Part shown: one piece after another, positions 1 through 8,051 of the stretch
How positions within the stretch are numbered: position 1 is the first letter of the stretch
Layout: each line of letters begins with the position of its first letter
From: JBEIUL01 sp044356865
GTDB lineage: Bacteria > Planctomycetota > Phycisphaerae > Phycisphaerales > SM1A02
Length of the DNA: 38,604 nt
Assembly (NCBI GenBank): GCA_044356865.1
Contig: JBIKVN010000002.1
Coordinates: forward strand, 1 to 38,604
Reading direction: 5' to 3'
Program-made: the position numbers and the translations under genes
The notes under the pieces: generated by a model
Database searches by the model: none
What the model saw: only the letters and a program-made list of their open reading frames with translations
What the model was told of the DNA's origin: nothing

Positions 1-35
1 AAGCGGAAGACCTGGTCGACGAGGTCGAGGAATGA
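1..35 (+). CDS. 3' end of an unidentified upstream gene (partial)
   Basis: Frame 3 reads AEDLVDEVEE and then TGA at 33-35. The stretch is acidic and uses G/C at most third positions, as the other genes here do, so it is probably the C-terminus of a protein whose body lies outside the window. It is too short to assign a function. It could be a chance open frame. Confidence 0.4.
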   Translation, partial: AEDLVDEVEE

Positions 36-52
36 GGCCCGAACGGAGGCCG

Positions 53-58
53 TAGACT
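53..58 (+). promoter_or_regulatory. Candidate -10 box (TAGACT) upstream of thiG
   Basis: TAGACT sits 89 bp before the preferred thiG start. The same hexamer occurs just ahead of rlmN (20742) and the sulfotransferase (29724), and TATACT precedes rpsB. No convincing -35 box is visible. If used, transcription would start near position 65 and the thiG leader would contain the hairpin at 67-102. Confidence 0.35.
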
Positions 59-66
59 GCGTCGAC

Positions 67-102
67 CGTACCGGGCCGAGTGTCACCCATGTGCCCGGTA
101 CG
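67..102. repeat. 10-bp perfect inverted repeat (hairpin)
   Basis: CGTACCGGGC (67-76) is the exact reverse complement of GCCCGGTACG (93-102), with a 16-nt loop. It lies between the upstream gene's stop and thiG. No T-tract follows, so it is not a classical terminator. It may be a leader structure, an operator or the remnant end of a mobile element. Confidence 0.55.
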
Positions 103-118
103 AAGTGTCACCTATGTG
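79..118 (+). repeat. Direct repeat AGTGTCACCYATGTG, two copies 25 bp apart
   Basis: The 15-mer occurs at 79-93 and 104-118, differing by one base. The second copy sits in a palindrome, GTCAC-CTAT-GTGAC (107-120). I saw no other copy in the window. Paired 15-mers interlocked with a hairpin suggest a dimeric regulator site or a solo transposon end. The function is unknown. Confidence 0.5.
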
Positions 119-147
119 ACCGGACGTACCCTAACCTCCTTCCCCCG

Positions 148-1032
148 ATGCCCCCGACCCCGCTCACCGCCGTGCCCGAGACGCTCCCGATCCCCGCGCT
201 CGAGGTGGGTGCCTTCCGCCTCCGGAGCCGCCTCGTGGTCGGGACAGGCAAGTACCGCGATCACGACACGATGAGGACCGCGATCGCCGCGAGCGGGGCC
301 GACACCGTCACGGTCGCGGTCCGCCGCGAGCGGCTCGTCGATGCCGAAGGCCGGTCGCTGCTCGACTTCCTCGACCTCGACCGGCTGACGATCCTGCCGA
401 ACACCGCCGGCTGCTTCTCGGCGGCCGACGCGGTGCGGGTGGCGCGGCTCGGCCGCGAGATCCTCGAGGGCCTCGGCAACCCCGGCAAGGACTGGGTGAA
501 GCTCGAGGTCCTCGGCGACCGGAAGACGCTCCTGCCCGATCCGGTCGGCACGCTCGAGGCCTGCCGCGAACTCGTCGCCGACGGCTTCACCGTGCTGTGC
601 TACGCGAGCGACGACCCGATCGCCGCGGTCCGGATCCGCGAGGCCGGCGCCGCGAGCGTGATGCCCGCCGGCAGCCCGATCGGCAGCGGCCGCGGCGTCG
701 CGAACCCGGGGGCGATCGCGATGATCCTGGGTCTCCTGAAGGATCCCACGCTCGGCGGCGACCCGAAGTACCCGGTGATCGTCGACGCCGGCGTGGGCAC
801 CCCGAGCGACGTGACCGTCGCCATGGAACTCGGCGCCGACGGCGTGCTGCTGAACACCGGCATCGCCCACGCGGCCGATCCCGTGCGCATGGCCCACGCG
901 ATGCGGCTCGCCTGCGACGCAGGGTATCTCGGGGCCCGCGCGGGCCGCATCCCCCGCAAGCTCTACGCGACCGCGTCGAGCCCCTGGGAAGGCACGGTCT
1001 CACCCGCGGCGACGGTCATCCCGGGCGAGTGA
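148..1032 (+). CDS. thiG: Thiazole synthase ThiG
   Basis: Builds the thiazole phosphate ring of thiamine in the cytoplasm from 1-deoxy-D-xylulose 5-phosphate, dehydroglycine/iminoglycine and the ThiS thiocarboxylate. The 294-residue protein has the ThiG TIM-barrel signatures: SRLVVGTGKY near residue 30, the Schiff-base lysine in DWVKLEVLGD (about Lys118), an MPAGSPIGSG phosphate loop, and VDAGVGTPSD followed by GVLLNTGIA. I chose ATG at 148. A GTG at 91 would add 19 residues that overlap the upstream repeat and have no ThiG character. Even from 148 there is a Pro-rich N-terminal extension of roughly 15 residues. ThiS, ThiF and ThiH/ThiO are not in the window. I saw no TPP riboswitch upstream. 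The gene converges on the phosphohexomutase 14 bp away. Confidence 0.95.
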   Translation: MPPTPLTAVPETLPIPALEVGAFRLRSRLVVGTGKYRDHDTMRTAIAASGADTVTVAVRRERLVDAEGRSLLDFLDLDRLTILPNTAGCFSAADAVRVARLGREILEGLGNPGKDWVKLEVLGDRKTLLPDPVGTLEACRELVADGFTVLCYASDDPIAAVRIREAGAASVMPAGSPIGSGRGVANPGAIAMILGLLKDPTLGGDPKYPVIVDAGVGTPSDVTVAMELGADGVLLNTGIAHAADPVRMAHAMRLACDAGYLGARAGRIPRKLYATASSPWEGTVSPAATVIPGE

Positions 1033-1046
1033 GCGGGCGGCGCGGC

Positions 1047-2444
1047 TCAGTGGTCGACGCGCTTCCCGAGGAAGCGGGAGACTTCGGCGACCATCCTCGT
1101 CGTCCTCGCGGCGTCGGCCGACTCGAGATTGAGCCGCAGCAAGGGCTCGGTGTTCGACATCCGCACGTTGCACCACCAGTCGCCGGCGTCGAGGCTGACG
1201 CCATCGAGCGTCGTGACCTTGGCTTTCGGATACGCCTTGCGGAGGGCGGCGAGGGCCCCCTCCTTGTCCGGATTCTCGAAGTTGATCTCGCCGCTGTGGG
1301 CGTAGCGGCGGAACGGGGCGATAAGCTTCGACAGCGGCTTGCCGCTGCGGGCCACGAGGCTCGCGACGGCGACCAGCGTCCGCAGCCCGCTGTCGGTGCC
1401 GAACATGTCCTCGAAGTAGAAGTGGCCCGAGAGCTCGCCGCCGAGCGGGGCCTTGGTTTCCGCGAGCTTCGCCTTCATGAAGACGTGCCCGACGCGGCTC
1501 TCGACCGGTACGCCGCCCGCGGCCCGGACCGCCTCGGGCACGGCGCGGCTCGAGCGGAGGTCGTAGACGATCGAGGCCCCGGCGCGGCCCTCGAGAAACT
1601 CCGCCAACATCGCCGCGAGCAGCAGGTCGCAGCCGACGGTCGCCCCGGTCTCGTCGACGAGGATGCACCGGTCGGCGTCGCCGTCGAAGCAGACGCCGAA
1701 GTCGGCCTTCGTCCGCAGCGTCGCGGCCTTCACGTCGACGAGGTTCGCCTCGACAAGCGGATTCGGCTCGTGGGCGAAGGTGCCCGAGGCGTGCTCGAAG
1801 TGGAGCTCCTCGAGTTTGAGGCCCGGGATCCCGTGCAGGACCTTCGGCACCGCGGCGCCCGCGCTGCCGTTGCTCGCGTCGACGGCGATCTTCAGGGACT
1901 TCTTGCCCGAAAGCAGCGCCGGATCGAGGAACCGCAGCAGGTGCTCGCGATACGCCGGCCAGAGGTCGCGCGACTCGATCGCCCCGCCGCGGGCGTCGAC
2001 GCGGTCCCGCTCGACGAGGGCGGCGAGCCGCTGGATCTCGCCGAGGCCGTTCGCCCCGCCGACCGGCTTCGCGCCGGCCCGCGAGATCTTGAAGCCGTTG
2101 TAAGCGGGCGGATTGTGCGAGGCGGTCACCATGACCGCCCCGGCGCACCCGAGCCGGTTCGCCGCGAAGTAGGTGAACGGGGTGTCGACGAGACCGAGGT
2201 CGACGACATCGGCCCCGAAATCCCGCATGCCCTGCGTGAGGGCCTCGGCGAGCGAGGGCGAACTCTTGCGGATGTCGCGGCCGACCGCGATGACCCGCAT
2301 CATGGGCTCGTCGCGGCCGGCGGCGGCCGCCTCCCCGAGCAGGAACTCGGCCGTCCCCCAGCCGATCTGCCAGGCCAGCTTCTCGTTGAGGGGCTTCGGG
2401 TAGGTGGCGCGGACGTCGTAACTCTTGAAGACCTTGGTCAGCAT
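1047..2444 (-). CDS. Phosphomannomutase/phosphoglucomutase (alpha-D-phosphohexomutase)
   Basis: Interconverts hexose 6-phosphate and hexose 1-phosphate, supplying glucose-1-P or mannose-1-P for nucleotide sugars and hence substrate for RmlA in this window. The 465-residue protein has all four family signatures: TASHNP with the phosphorylated serine (Ser109), the Mg2+ loop DGDADR (254-259), the sugar-binding GGELSGH (335-341) and the phosphate loop RMSNTEP (428-434). I chose ATG at 2444, giving MLTKVFKSYDVRA, which matches the usual N-terminus of the family. The frame stays open upstream, but that part is low-complexity and overlaps the rpsB promoter. Glucose versus mannose preference cannot be decided from motifs, so no gene symbol is given. 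It diverges from rpsB. Confidence 0.93.
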   Translation of the reverse strand: MLTKVFKSYDVRATYPKPLNEKLAWQIGWGTAEFLLGEAAAAGRDEPMMRVIAVGRDIRKSSPSLAEALTQGMRDFGADVVDLGLVDTPFTYFAANRLGCAGAVMVTASHNPPAYNGFKISRAGAKPVGGANGLGEIQRLAALVERDRVDARGGAIESRDLWPAYREHLLRFLDPALLSGKKSLKIAVDASNGSAGAAVPKVLHGIPGLKLEELHFEHASGTFAHEPNPLVEANLVDVKAATLRTKADFGVCFDGDADRCILVDETGATVGCDLLLAAMLAEFLEGRAGASIVYDLRSSRAVPEAVRAAGGVPVESRVGHVFMKAKLAETKAPLGGELSGHFYFEDMFGTDSGLRTLVAVASLVARSGKPLSKLIAPFRRYAHSGEINFENPDKEGALAALRKAYPKAKVTTLDGVSLDAGDWWCNVRMSNTEPLLRLNLESADAARTTRMVAEVSRFLGKRVDH

Positions 2445-2551
2445 CGGAAGTCTCGGAGGGGGGACCGCGGACGCGGCGTCGCAGTATCGGGGAAGGACTA
2501 TCGGGCGTCCGAGGGGGGGTTCACCAGCCCGGCGGATGGGCCGGGACCCTG

Positions 2552-2557
2552 TATACT
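2552..2557 (+). promoter_or_regulatory. Candidate rpsB -10 box (TATACT)
   Basis: TATACT is a five-of-six match to the sigma-70 -10 consensus in otherwise very GC-rich DNA. It is about 200 bp upstream of rpsB. No clear TTGACA-like box lies 16-18 bp before it. The inferred transcription start is near 2564. Confidence 0.5.
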
Positions 2558-2598
2558 CCCCGATTCTCCCTCGCGGACCCTGCGGCCTTGGCGGCCGG

Positions 2599-2618
2599 GC
2601 CGCGGGAACTCCCGTGGC
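2599..2618 (+). other. Hairpin in the rpsB 5' leader
   Basis: GCCGCGGG (2599-2606), loop AACT, CCCGTGGC (2611-2618): an eight-pair stem with one G-U wobble, well upstream of the ribosome-binding site. It could belong to an S2 autoregulatory leader, but I see no match to a known leader class and the background is GC-rich. Confidence 0.35.
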
Positions 2619-2744
2619 GGCGCGACGCCGGCCCCGGGAGGCGCCCTTTCCGTCCGGTGCCAAGCGCCCTCGGACGCCCCGCCGGTGCACGACCCCCAAC
2701 GGGCCGCGCATCGGGCCGTCGCCGGTGCGTCGGTGTCGCTGAAT

Positions 2745-2750
2745 AAGGAA
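2745..2750 (+). promoter_or_regulatory. rpsB ribosome-binding site (AAGGAA)
   Basis: AAGGAA lies five bases before the ATG at 2756. It is one of the few strong Shine-Dalgarno sequences in the window and fixes the rpsB start. Confidence 0.7.
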
Positions 2751-2755
2751 GACCC

Positions 2756-3592
2756 ATGTCCACCCTCGTCGAGCAGCTCATCGAAAGCGGGATCCACTTC
2801 GGCCAGCGCCGCAGCAACTGGAACCCGCGGATGCGTCCCTACATCCACTCGGTCCGCAACGGGATCCACATCATCGACATCAAGGAGACGGTCAAGGGCC
2901 TGCTCCTGGCGAAGAAGTTCCTCCAGAAGACCGTGCAGGACGGCAAGGACATCCTCTTCGTCGGCACCAAGCGGCAGGCCCAGGCCGCGATCTCCGACTA
3001 CGTCGCGAAGGTCGGCATGCCCTACGTGACCGAGCGTTGGCTCGGCGGCACGCTCACGAACTTCCGGACCATCCGCGAGCGGCTCAAGCGGCTCGACGAG
3101 CTCGACCGGATCTTCGAGGGCGGCGAGATCAAGAACTACTCGAAGAAGATGGAGTCGCAGCTCGAGCGCGAGCGGAAGAAGATCTCCCGCAACCTGAGCG
3201 GCGTGCGCGGCATGGGCCGCCTGCCCGGGGCCCTCGTCTGCATCGACACGAATCGCGAGAAGAACGCCCTGCTCGAGGCGAAGAACCTCGGCATCCCGAC
3301 GGTCTGCCTCATCGACACCGACGGCAATCCCGAGCTTTCGGACATCCCGATCCCCGGCAACGACGACTCGATGCGCTCGATCGACGTGATCGTCCGCGAG
3401 CTCTGCGAGGCGATCCGCGAGGGCCTCGCGAACCGCCAGCAGTCCGAGACGGTCGCCGAGCGGGCCGGCGAGGCTCCCGCCGCCGCCCCCGGCGACGATG
3501 CGGCGCCCCGCCGCCGCTCGACCCGCAGCCGTTTCCGCGCCGACGAGGCCGAAGGCGTGGCCGCGGCCGCGCCGGCCCCCGAAGCCCAGTGA
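2756..3592 (+). CDS. rpsB: 30S ribosomal protein S2
   Basis: Structural protein of the small ribosomal subunit, needed for late 30S assembly and for S1 docking in bacteria. The 278-residue product starts MSTLVEQLIESGIHFGQ and carries the S2 signatures: RRSNWNPRM, IHIIDI, FVGTKRQAQ, WLGGTLTNF and PGNDDSMRSI. The core ends near residue 230. A C-terminal tail of about 45 residues rich in Ala, Pro, Glu and Arg is longer than in enterobacterial S2, a common kind of extension in high-GC lineages. The start is fixed by AAGGAA five bases upstream. It forms the classical pair with tsf, 40 bp downstream. Confidence 0.97.
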   Translation: MSTLVEQLIESGIHFGQRRSNWNPRMRPYIHSVRNGIHIIDIKETVKGLLLAKKFLQKTVQDGKDILFVGTKRQAQAAISDYVAKVGMPYVTERWLGGTLTNFRTIRERLKRLDELDRIFEGGEIKNYSKKMESQLERERKKISRNLSGVRGMGRLPGALVCIDTNREKNALLEAKNLGIPTVCLIDTDGNPELSDIPIPGNDDSMRSIDVIVRELCEAIREGLANRQQSETVAERAGEAPAAAPGDDAAPRRRSTRSRFRADEAEGVAAAAPAPEAQ

Positions 3593-3632
3593 TACGGCCA
3601 GCGATCACGCACCAGGATCCTCGAGAACACCC

Positions 3633-4472
3633 ATGGACACCACCGCCGTCAACGCCAAGGACGTGATGAGGCTGCGCGAGCGCACCGGCCTCGGGATGAT
3701 GGATTGCAAGGCCGCCCTCGCCGAGGCCGGGGGCGACATGGCCAAGGCCGAGGCGATCCTCAAGGAGCGCCTCAAGGGCAAGATGGACACCCGCACCGAC
3801 CGCGCCGCCGGACAGGGACGCATCGCGGTGAGGATCGACGGCGCCGCGGGAAGCCAGCGGGCCGCGATCGTCGAGGTCCGGGCCGAGACCGACTTCACCG
3901 CGAAGAACGACGAGTTCGTCGCGATGGCCGACGCGGTCGCCGCGCTCGCCGCGAAGGACGGCTCCGGCGACCTCTCGGTCACGCCTGCGATGACCGCCCG
4001 GATCGACGAGATCCGCCTCAAGACCGGCGAGAACATCTCCTTCGGCCGCGGCATCGCCGCCGCCGGGGCGTTCTTCGGCTCCTATGTCCACCACGACGGC
4101 AAGCTCGGCGTGCTGCTCGAGACCTCGGCGGCGATTCCCGCCGATGTCGCGATCGGCATCTGCCAGCACATCGCCGCGAACGTGCCGACCCCGATGGCGA
4201 TCGGCGAGGCCGACATGCCCAAGGACCTCGTCGAGGCCCGCCGCCGCGAGGCGGTCGAGGAGGCGAAGGCCTCCGGCAAGCCGACCGAGATCGCCGAGAA
4301 GATGGCCCAGGGCAAGATGCGGAAGTTCTTCGAGGACCACACCCTGCTCGGCCAGAAGTTCGTGAAGGACGAGAAGAAGAGCGTACGCGAGCTGTTGCCC
4401 GCCGGCGTGACCGTGCTGCGGTTCGTCCGCATGCCGCTCGGCGGCGATGCGGTGCACGCCCGGGCGAGCTGA
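3633..4472 (+). CDS. tsf: Elongation factor Ts
   Basis: Guanine-nucleotide exchange factor that reloads EF-Tu with GTP. The 279-residue protein has the N-terminal UBA-like module with RERTGLGMMDCKAAL (16-30) and the EF-Tu-contacting ETDFTAKN loop (85-92, TDF at 86-88). The exchange domains follow and include HIAAN. ATG at 3633 gives the standard N-terminus, and in-frame codons upstream lie inside the rpsB tail. It is co-transcribed with rpsB. Instead of the common pyrH-frr continuation, a polysaccharide flippase begins 10 bp after the stop codon. Confidence 0.97.
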   Translation: MDTTAVNAKDVMRLRERTGLGMMDCKAALAEAGGDMAKAEAILKERLKGKMDTRTDRAAGQGRIAVRIDGAAGSQRAAIVEVRAETDFTAKNDEFVAMADAVAALAAKDGSGDLSVTPAMTARIDEIRLKTGENISFGRGIAAAGAFFGSYVHHDGKLGVLLETSAAIPADVAIGICQHIAANVPTPMAIGEADMPKDLVEARRREAVEEAKASGKPTEIAEKMAQGKMRKFFEDHTLLGQKFVKDEKKSVRELLPAGVTVLRFVRMPLGGDAVHARAS

Positions 4473-4482
4473 AACGGGGCCC

Positions 4483-6039
4483 GTGTCCGAACGACCGCCC
4501 CAACGCTTCGAGCAGGGAAAGTTGAGGTCGAAGGCCGCCCGGGGCGGCGTGGCCACGTTCGTCGCGGAACTGCTTCGGGGCGTCGGGCGCGTGGCGAGCA
4601 CCATGGTGCTCGCCCGCCTGCTCACGCCCGCGGACTTCGGGATCGTGGCGGTGGTCTCGGGATACCTCGGGATCCTCGAGGCCCTCGGCGAAGGCGGACT
4701 CTCGTCGGTCGCGATCCGGGAGCGGCGGCTCTCGGGGCAGCAGTCTTCGAACCTCTTCTGGTGCAACACCACGCTGGCCCTCGCGATGGCCGCGGTGGCG
4801 ATCGCCGGGGCCCCGCTGCTGGCGAACTTCGTCAACGAGCCGGAAGTGGTCCGCTACGTGCCCATCGCGGCCCTCGCGATGGTCTTGCGGGCCCTCGGGA
4901 CGCAGCAGCGGGTCATCCTGCAGAGGGAGCTCCGGTTCGGCAGCATCGCCCGCGCCGAGGCGGTGGGGATCGGCACGAACGCGGCGGTCTCGATCGGCCT
5001 CGCGGTGGCGGGCTTCGGGATCTGGTCGATCTTCATCGCCAACGCCACGATGTCCGGCCTGATGACCGCGATCCGCTGGTCGGTCTCGGGGTGGCGTCCC
5101 GGCCGATTCCGGTCCGGCCACGGGACCCGGCGCCTCCTCCGCCGCGGAGCCGGACTCCTGGTCGCCTCGATGATGAGCTCCGTCCGCATGGCCTCCGACG
5201 GGGTGATCCTCGCGCGGTTCGCCGGCGCCGCGGAGGTCGGGCAGTACTCGAAGGCCTACGGGCTGCTCATGCTGCCCATGTCCCGCCTGCTGCGGCCGAT
5301 GAACCGGCTGGCCCTGCCCATCCTCGTCCAGCTCTGGGACGAGCCCGAACGCTTCCGCAAGGCGTACTACCGGCTGGTCTCCTTCCTGGAGCTGTTCACC
5401 ACGCCGGTGACGGCCTTCCTCTTCATCGGGGCCGAGGAGATCGTGCTCATCATGCTCGGCCCGCAGTTCTCTCCCGCGGTGCCGATCTTCCGGATCCTGG
5501 CCCTCGCCTCGGTGGGCATGGCCACCGCCGCGAGCGCGAACTGGGTCCAGCAGGCCTCGGGTCGGGTGAAGCGCCAGATCGGACTCACCGCCTGGACCTC
5601 GACCGCCGTGATCTCGGCGAATGTCGTGGGCGCGTGGCTCGGCGGGGCGCTGGGGATGGCCATCGGCTGGGTGATCGCCCTGCAGGTGTCCCGGCTCCCC
5701 GTGTGCTACCTGTCGCTGCGGGGATCCCCCATTCCCTTCCGGACCTTCCTGCACGCCACCGTCCCGGGAACGGTGGTGTCCCTCGTCGGGGTCGCCGCGA
5801 TGTGCGTGCCCCGGCTGCTCATCGAGGTTCCCGGGGGGCCGGTGGCCCGCCTCGCGGTGATCTGGTCGGTCGGCATCGCCGCCATGGCCGCCACCGCACT
5901 CGCCTGGCCGCGACTGCGCCGCGACATCCATGCGGTCATCGACATGGCGCGGGCGGCCCGTAAATCGCCGCGGGCGAAGCGGGCGGCCGGACCCGAGACC
6001 GATGCGCCGTCCGACGACTTCGGGAACGGCCCCGGCTGA
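4483..6039 (+). CDS. Polysaccharide flippase (WzxC/TuaB-like, MOP superfamily)
   Basis: Predicted inner-membrane transporter that flips undecaprenyl-linked oligosaccharide units to the periplasm. The 518-residue protein has the family's N-terminal pattern, LARLLTPADFGIVAVV and then an LxxGGLSSVAI-like segment. QRELRFGSIARAE and about 12-14 hydrophobic segments follow, with a basic tail of about 40 residues. I prefer GTG at 4483, which falls just after the tsf stop with a purine-rich GAAACGGGG before it. An in-frame ATG at 4447 would overlap tsf by 26 bp and add 12 non-conserved residues. It is a likely partner of the exosortase/EPS operon on the opposite strand, which it meets tail to tail with a 6-bp gap. 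The substrate is not known from sequence. Confidence 0.85.
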   Translation: MSERPPQRFEQGKLRSKAARGGVATFVAELLRGVGRVASTMVLARLLTPADFGIVAVVSGYLGILEALGEGGLSSVAIRERRLSGQQSSNLFWCNTTLALAMAAVAIAGAPLLANFVNEPEVVRYVPIAALAMVLRALGTQQRVILQRELRFGSIARAEAVGIGTNAAVSIGLAVAGFGIWSIFIANATMSGLMTAIRWSVSGWRPGRFRSGHGTRRLLRRGAGLLVASMMSSVRMASDGVILARFAGAAEVGQYSKAYGLLMLPMSRLLRPMNRLALPILVQLWDEPERFRKAYYRLVSFLELFTTPVTAFLFIGAEEIVLIMLGPQFSPAVPIFRILALASVGMATAASANWVQQASGRVKRQIGLTAWTSTAVISANVVGAWLGGALGMAIGWVIALQVSRLPVCYLSLRGSPIPFRTFLHATVPGTVVSLVGVAAMCVPRLLIEVPGGPVARLAVIWSVGIAAMAATALAWPRLRRDIHAVIDMARAARKSPRAKRAAGPETDAPSDDFGNGPG

Positions 6040-6045
6040 ACTGCC

Positions 6046-7182
6046 TCACCGGCTGGCATAGTTCCGCTCGATCCAGTTCCGGTACGAGCCGTCCATCACG
6101 CCGCGCCACCACGCCTCCTCGCGGAGGTACCAGTCGACGGTGCGGGCGAAGCCCGAGGCGAAGGTCTCCTGCGGCTCGTAGGCGAGCTCGCGGCGGGCCC
6201 TGGTGGCATCGATCGCGTAGCGACGGTCGTGGCCGGGCCGGTCCTTCACGAAGGTGATGAGGCTGCGGGCGACGCGTCCGTTCGCGGCCGGCGCCGCGGG
6301 GAAGCGGGCCGCGAGTCCCGGATCGCCGCCGAACCTCGCGTCGACCGCATCGCACAGCGCATGCACGATCTCGAGATTCGGCCGCTCGTTGTTCCCGCCG
6401 ATGTTGTAGACCTCGCCGGGAACGCCCCGCTCGAGCACGAGCTCGATGGCCCGGCAGTGGTCGTCGACATGCAGCCAGTCGCGCACGTTCATCCCGTCGC
6501 CGTAGATCGGCAGCGGCTTGCCGTGCAGGATGTTCACGATCACGAGGGGGATGAGCTTCTCGGGAAACTGGTACGCCCCGTAGTTGTTCGAGCAGTTGCT
6601 CGTGGTCACCTCGAGCCCGAAGGTGTGGTGGTAGGCCCGCACGAGGTGGTCGGAAGCGGCCTTGCTCGCCGAGTAGGGCGAGTTCGGCTGGTACTGGTTG
6701 GTCTCGGCGAACGGCGGGTCGTCCGGGCCGAGCGAGCCGTAGACCTCGTCGGTCGAGACATGGTGGAAGCGGTGCGGCACGCCGCTTCCCGCCAGCCAGA
6801 CGGCGCGGGCGGCCTTGAGCAGGCTGTGCGTGCCGTTCACGTTGGCGTCGATGAAGGCATCGGGGCCGGTGATCGAGCGGTCGACATGGCTCTCGGCCGC
6901 GAAGTGCACGATGGTGCGGATCCCCCGCTCGCGGAGCAGCCGCTCGACGAGCGGCGTGTCGCGGATGTCGCCGTGGACGAACTCCAACCGGTCGGGGGCG
7001 AGCCCCGCGAGATTGGCCCGGTTTCCGGCGTAGGTCAGGGCGTCGAGCACGGTCACGGGTCCCGCGTCCGGGCGGGCGAGCCGGCCGCGGACGAAGTTCG
7101 CCCCGATGAATCCGGCCCCGCCGGTCACGAGGACGGGTTCCGAGATGGGGCGGCCGGGGGAGTTTCGCGAGGAGGCGGTCAT
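6046..7182 (-). CDS. rmlB: dTDP-glucose 4,6-dehydratase
   Basis: Second step of dTDP-L-rhamnose synthesis: NAD-dependent dehydration of dTDP-glucose to dTDP-4-keto-6-deoxyglucose. The 378-residue extended SDR protein has the Rossmann motif TGGAGFIGANF (20-30), FAAESHVDRS, the TDE catalytic motif (144-146) in STDEVYGS, YSASK (Tyr170, Lys174), and SNNYGAYQFPEKLIPL. The C-terminal half has an insert of about 20 residues rich in Ala/Pro (FGGDPGLAARF...) before ITFVKDRPGHDRRYAID. The ATG at 7182 overlaps the rmlD stop codon (ATGA). It is the last gene of the minus-strand operon. The usual alternative name is rfbB. Confidence 0.95.
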   Translation of the reverse strand: MTASSRNSPGRPISEPVLVTGGAGFIGANFVRGRLARPDAGPVTVLDALTYAGNRANLAGLAPDRLEFVHGDIRDTPLVERLLRERGIRTIVHFAAESHVDRSITGPDAFIDANVNGTHSLLKAARAVWLAGSGVPHRFHHVSTDEVYGSLGPDDPPFAETNQYQPNSPYSASKAASDHLVRAYHHTFGLEVTTSNCSNNYGAYQFPEKLIPLVIVNILHGKPLPIYGDGMNVRDWLHVDDHCRAIELVLERGVPGEVYNIGGNNERPNLEIVHALCDAVDARFGGDPGLAARFPAAPAANGRVARSLITFVKDRPGHDRRYAIDATRARRELAYEPQETFASGFARTVDWYLREEAWWRGVMDGSYRNWIERNYASR

Positions 7183-8051
7183 GTCGGGTTCGCGCTGGCG
7201 AGGGTTCGGATCGTCGCCCGCAGCCCGTCGCGCCAGTGGCGGACCGGGAGGCCGAAGGCGGCGAGGGTCGAGGTCTTGTCGAGGACGGAGTACGGGGGCC
7301 GGCGGGCGGGCGTGGGGAAATCCTCGGTGCGGATCGGCGTGACTTCGGGGAGCGAGCGGAGGAGCCCGGCCGCGAGACCTTCTTCGGCGATCGCGACCGC
7401 GAAGTCGTACCAACTCGCGACGCCCGCGTCGGTCCAGTGCCAGGTGCCCCCGAGACGGCCCTCGGCGGCCCGGACGCACGCGGCCGCGAGCCCGTCGACC
7501 GCGGTCGGCGACCCCACCTGGTCGGCCACCACCCGCACGCTGCCCCGCTCGCCCATCAGCCGGAGCATGGTCAGGAGGAAGTTCTTCCCCGAAGCCGCGT
7601 AGACCCACGCGGTGCGGATGATCGCCGCGTCCGGCGCGGCGTCGCGGACCGCCCGCTCGCCCTCGAGCTTGGTCCGGCCGTAGACCGACAGCGGACCGGT
7701 CGCGTCGTCGGGGCGGTAGGGCCGGCCGAGGTCGCCCGCGAACACGAAGTCGGTCGAGACCTGCACGAGGGCCGCGCCGTGCCGCGTCGCGGCCCGCGCG
7801 AGGTGCCCGGCGCCGTCGGCGTTGACCGCCCTCGCCGCATCGGGCTCGGACTCGGCCCGGTCGACCGCGGTGTAGGCGGCGGCATTCACGATCGCCTCCG
7901 GCCGCACCGCCCCGACGGTCCGCTCGACCGCCGCGGCATCGGTGATGTCGAGCCGGTCGGCGCCCAGCGCGACGATCTCGCGATCGGGACCGGCGAGCCG
8001 CTCGAGAGCGCCGGCCAGCTGGCCTCCGGCGCCGGTGACCAGGATCCTCAC
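7179..8051 (-). CDS. rmlD: dTDP-4-dehydrorhamnose reductase
   Basis: Final step of dTDP-L-rhamnose synthesis, reducing dTDP-4-keto-L-rhamnose with NAD(P)H. The 290-residue protein starts RILVTGAGGQLA (nucleotide-binding loop) and has VNAAAYTAVDRAE, STDFVFAGD (Thr100-Asp101) and YGRTKLEGE (Tyr124, Lys128). The start is GTG at 8051. It overlaps the rmlC stop by four bases and has GGAGA about 7-8 bases upstream, and no ATG in frame gives a complete Rossmann motif. The gene also overlaps rmlB by four bases, so the rml genes look translationally coupled. Confidence 0.94.
   Translation of the reverse strand: MRILVTGAGGQLAGALERLAGPDREIVALGADRLDITDAAAVERTVGAVRPEAIVNAAAYTAVDRAESEPDAARAVNADGAGHLARAATRHGAALVQVSTDFVFAGDLGRPYRPDDATGPLSVYGRTKLEGERAVRDAAPDAAIIRTAWVYAASGKNFLLTMLRLMGERGSVRVVADQVGSPTAVDGLAAACVRAAEGRLGGTWHWTDAGVASWYDFAVAIAEEGLAAGLLRSLPEVTPIRTEDFPTPARRPPYSVLDKTSTLAAFGLPVRHWRDGLRATIRTLASANPT

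Larger units (their letters stand above)
2445..2755. other. 311-bp divergent spacer: promoters and rpsB leader
   Basis: No protein or RNA gene is recognisable here. On the plus strand it holds TATACT (2552-2557) and then a GC-rich leader of about 190 nt ending in the rpsB ribosome-binding site. On the minus strand GATACT (complement of 2483-2488) is a plausible -10 for the phosphohexomutase, about 38 bp before its start codon. Confidence 0.5.

Noticed and set aside
59..147. TPP riboswitch before thiG
   Set aside because: The conserved CUGAGA and pyrophosphate-arm motifs are absent. Only the repeat/hairpin structure is present.
597..3029. An 810-residue plus-strand open frame across thiG, the phosphohexomutase and rpsB
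   Set aside because: It crosses three well-supported genes and has low-complexity composition only.
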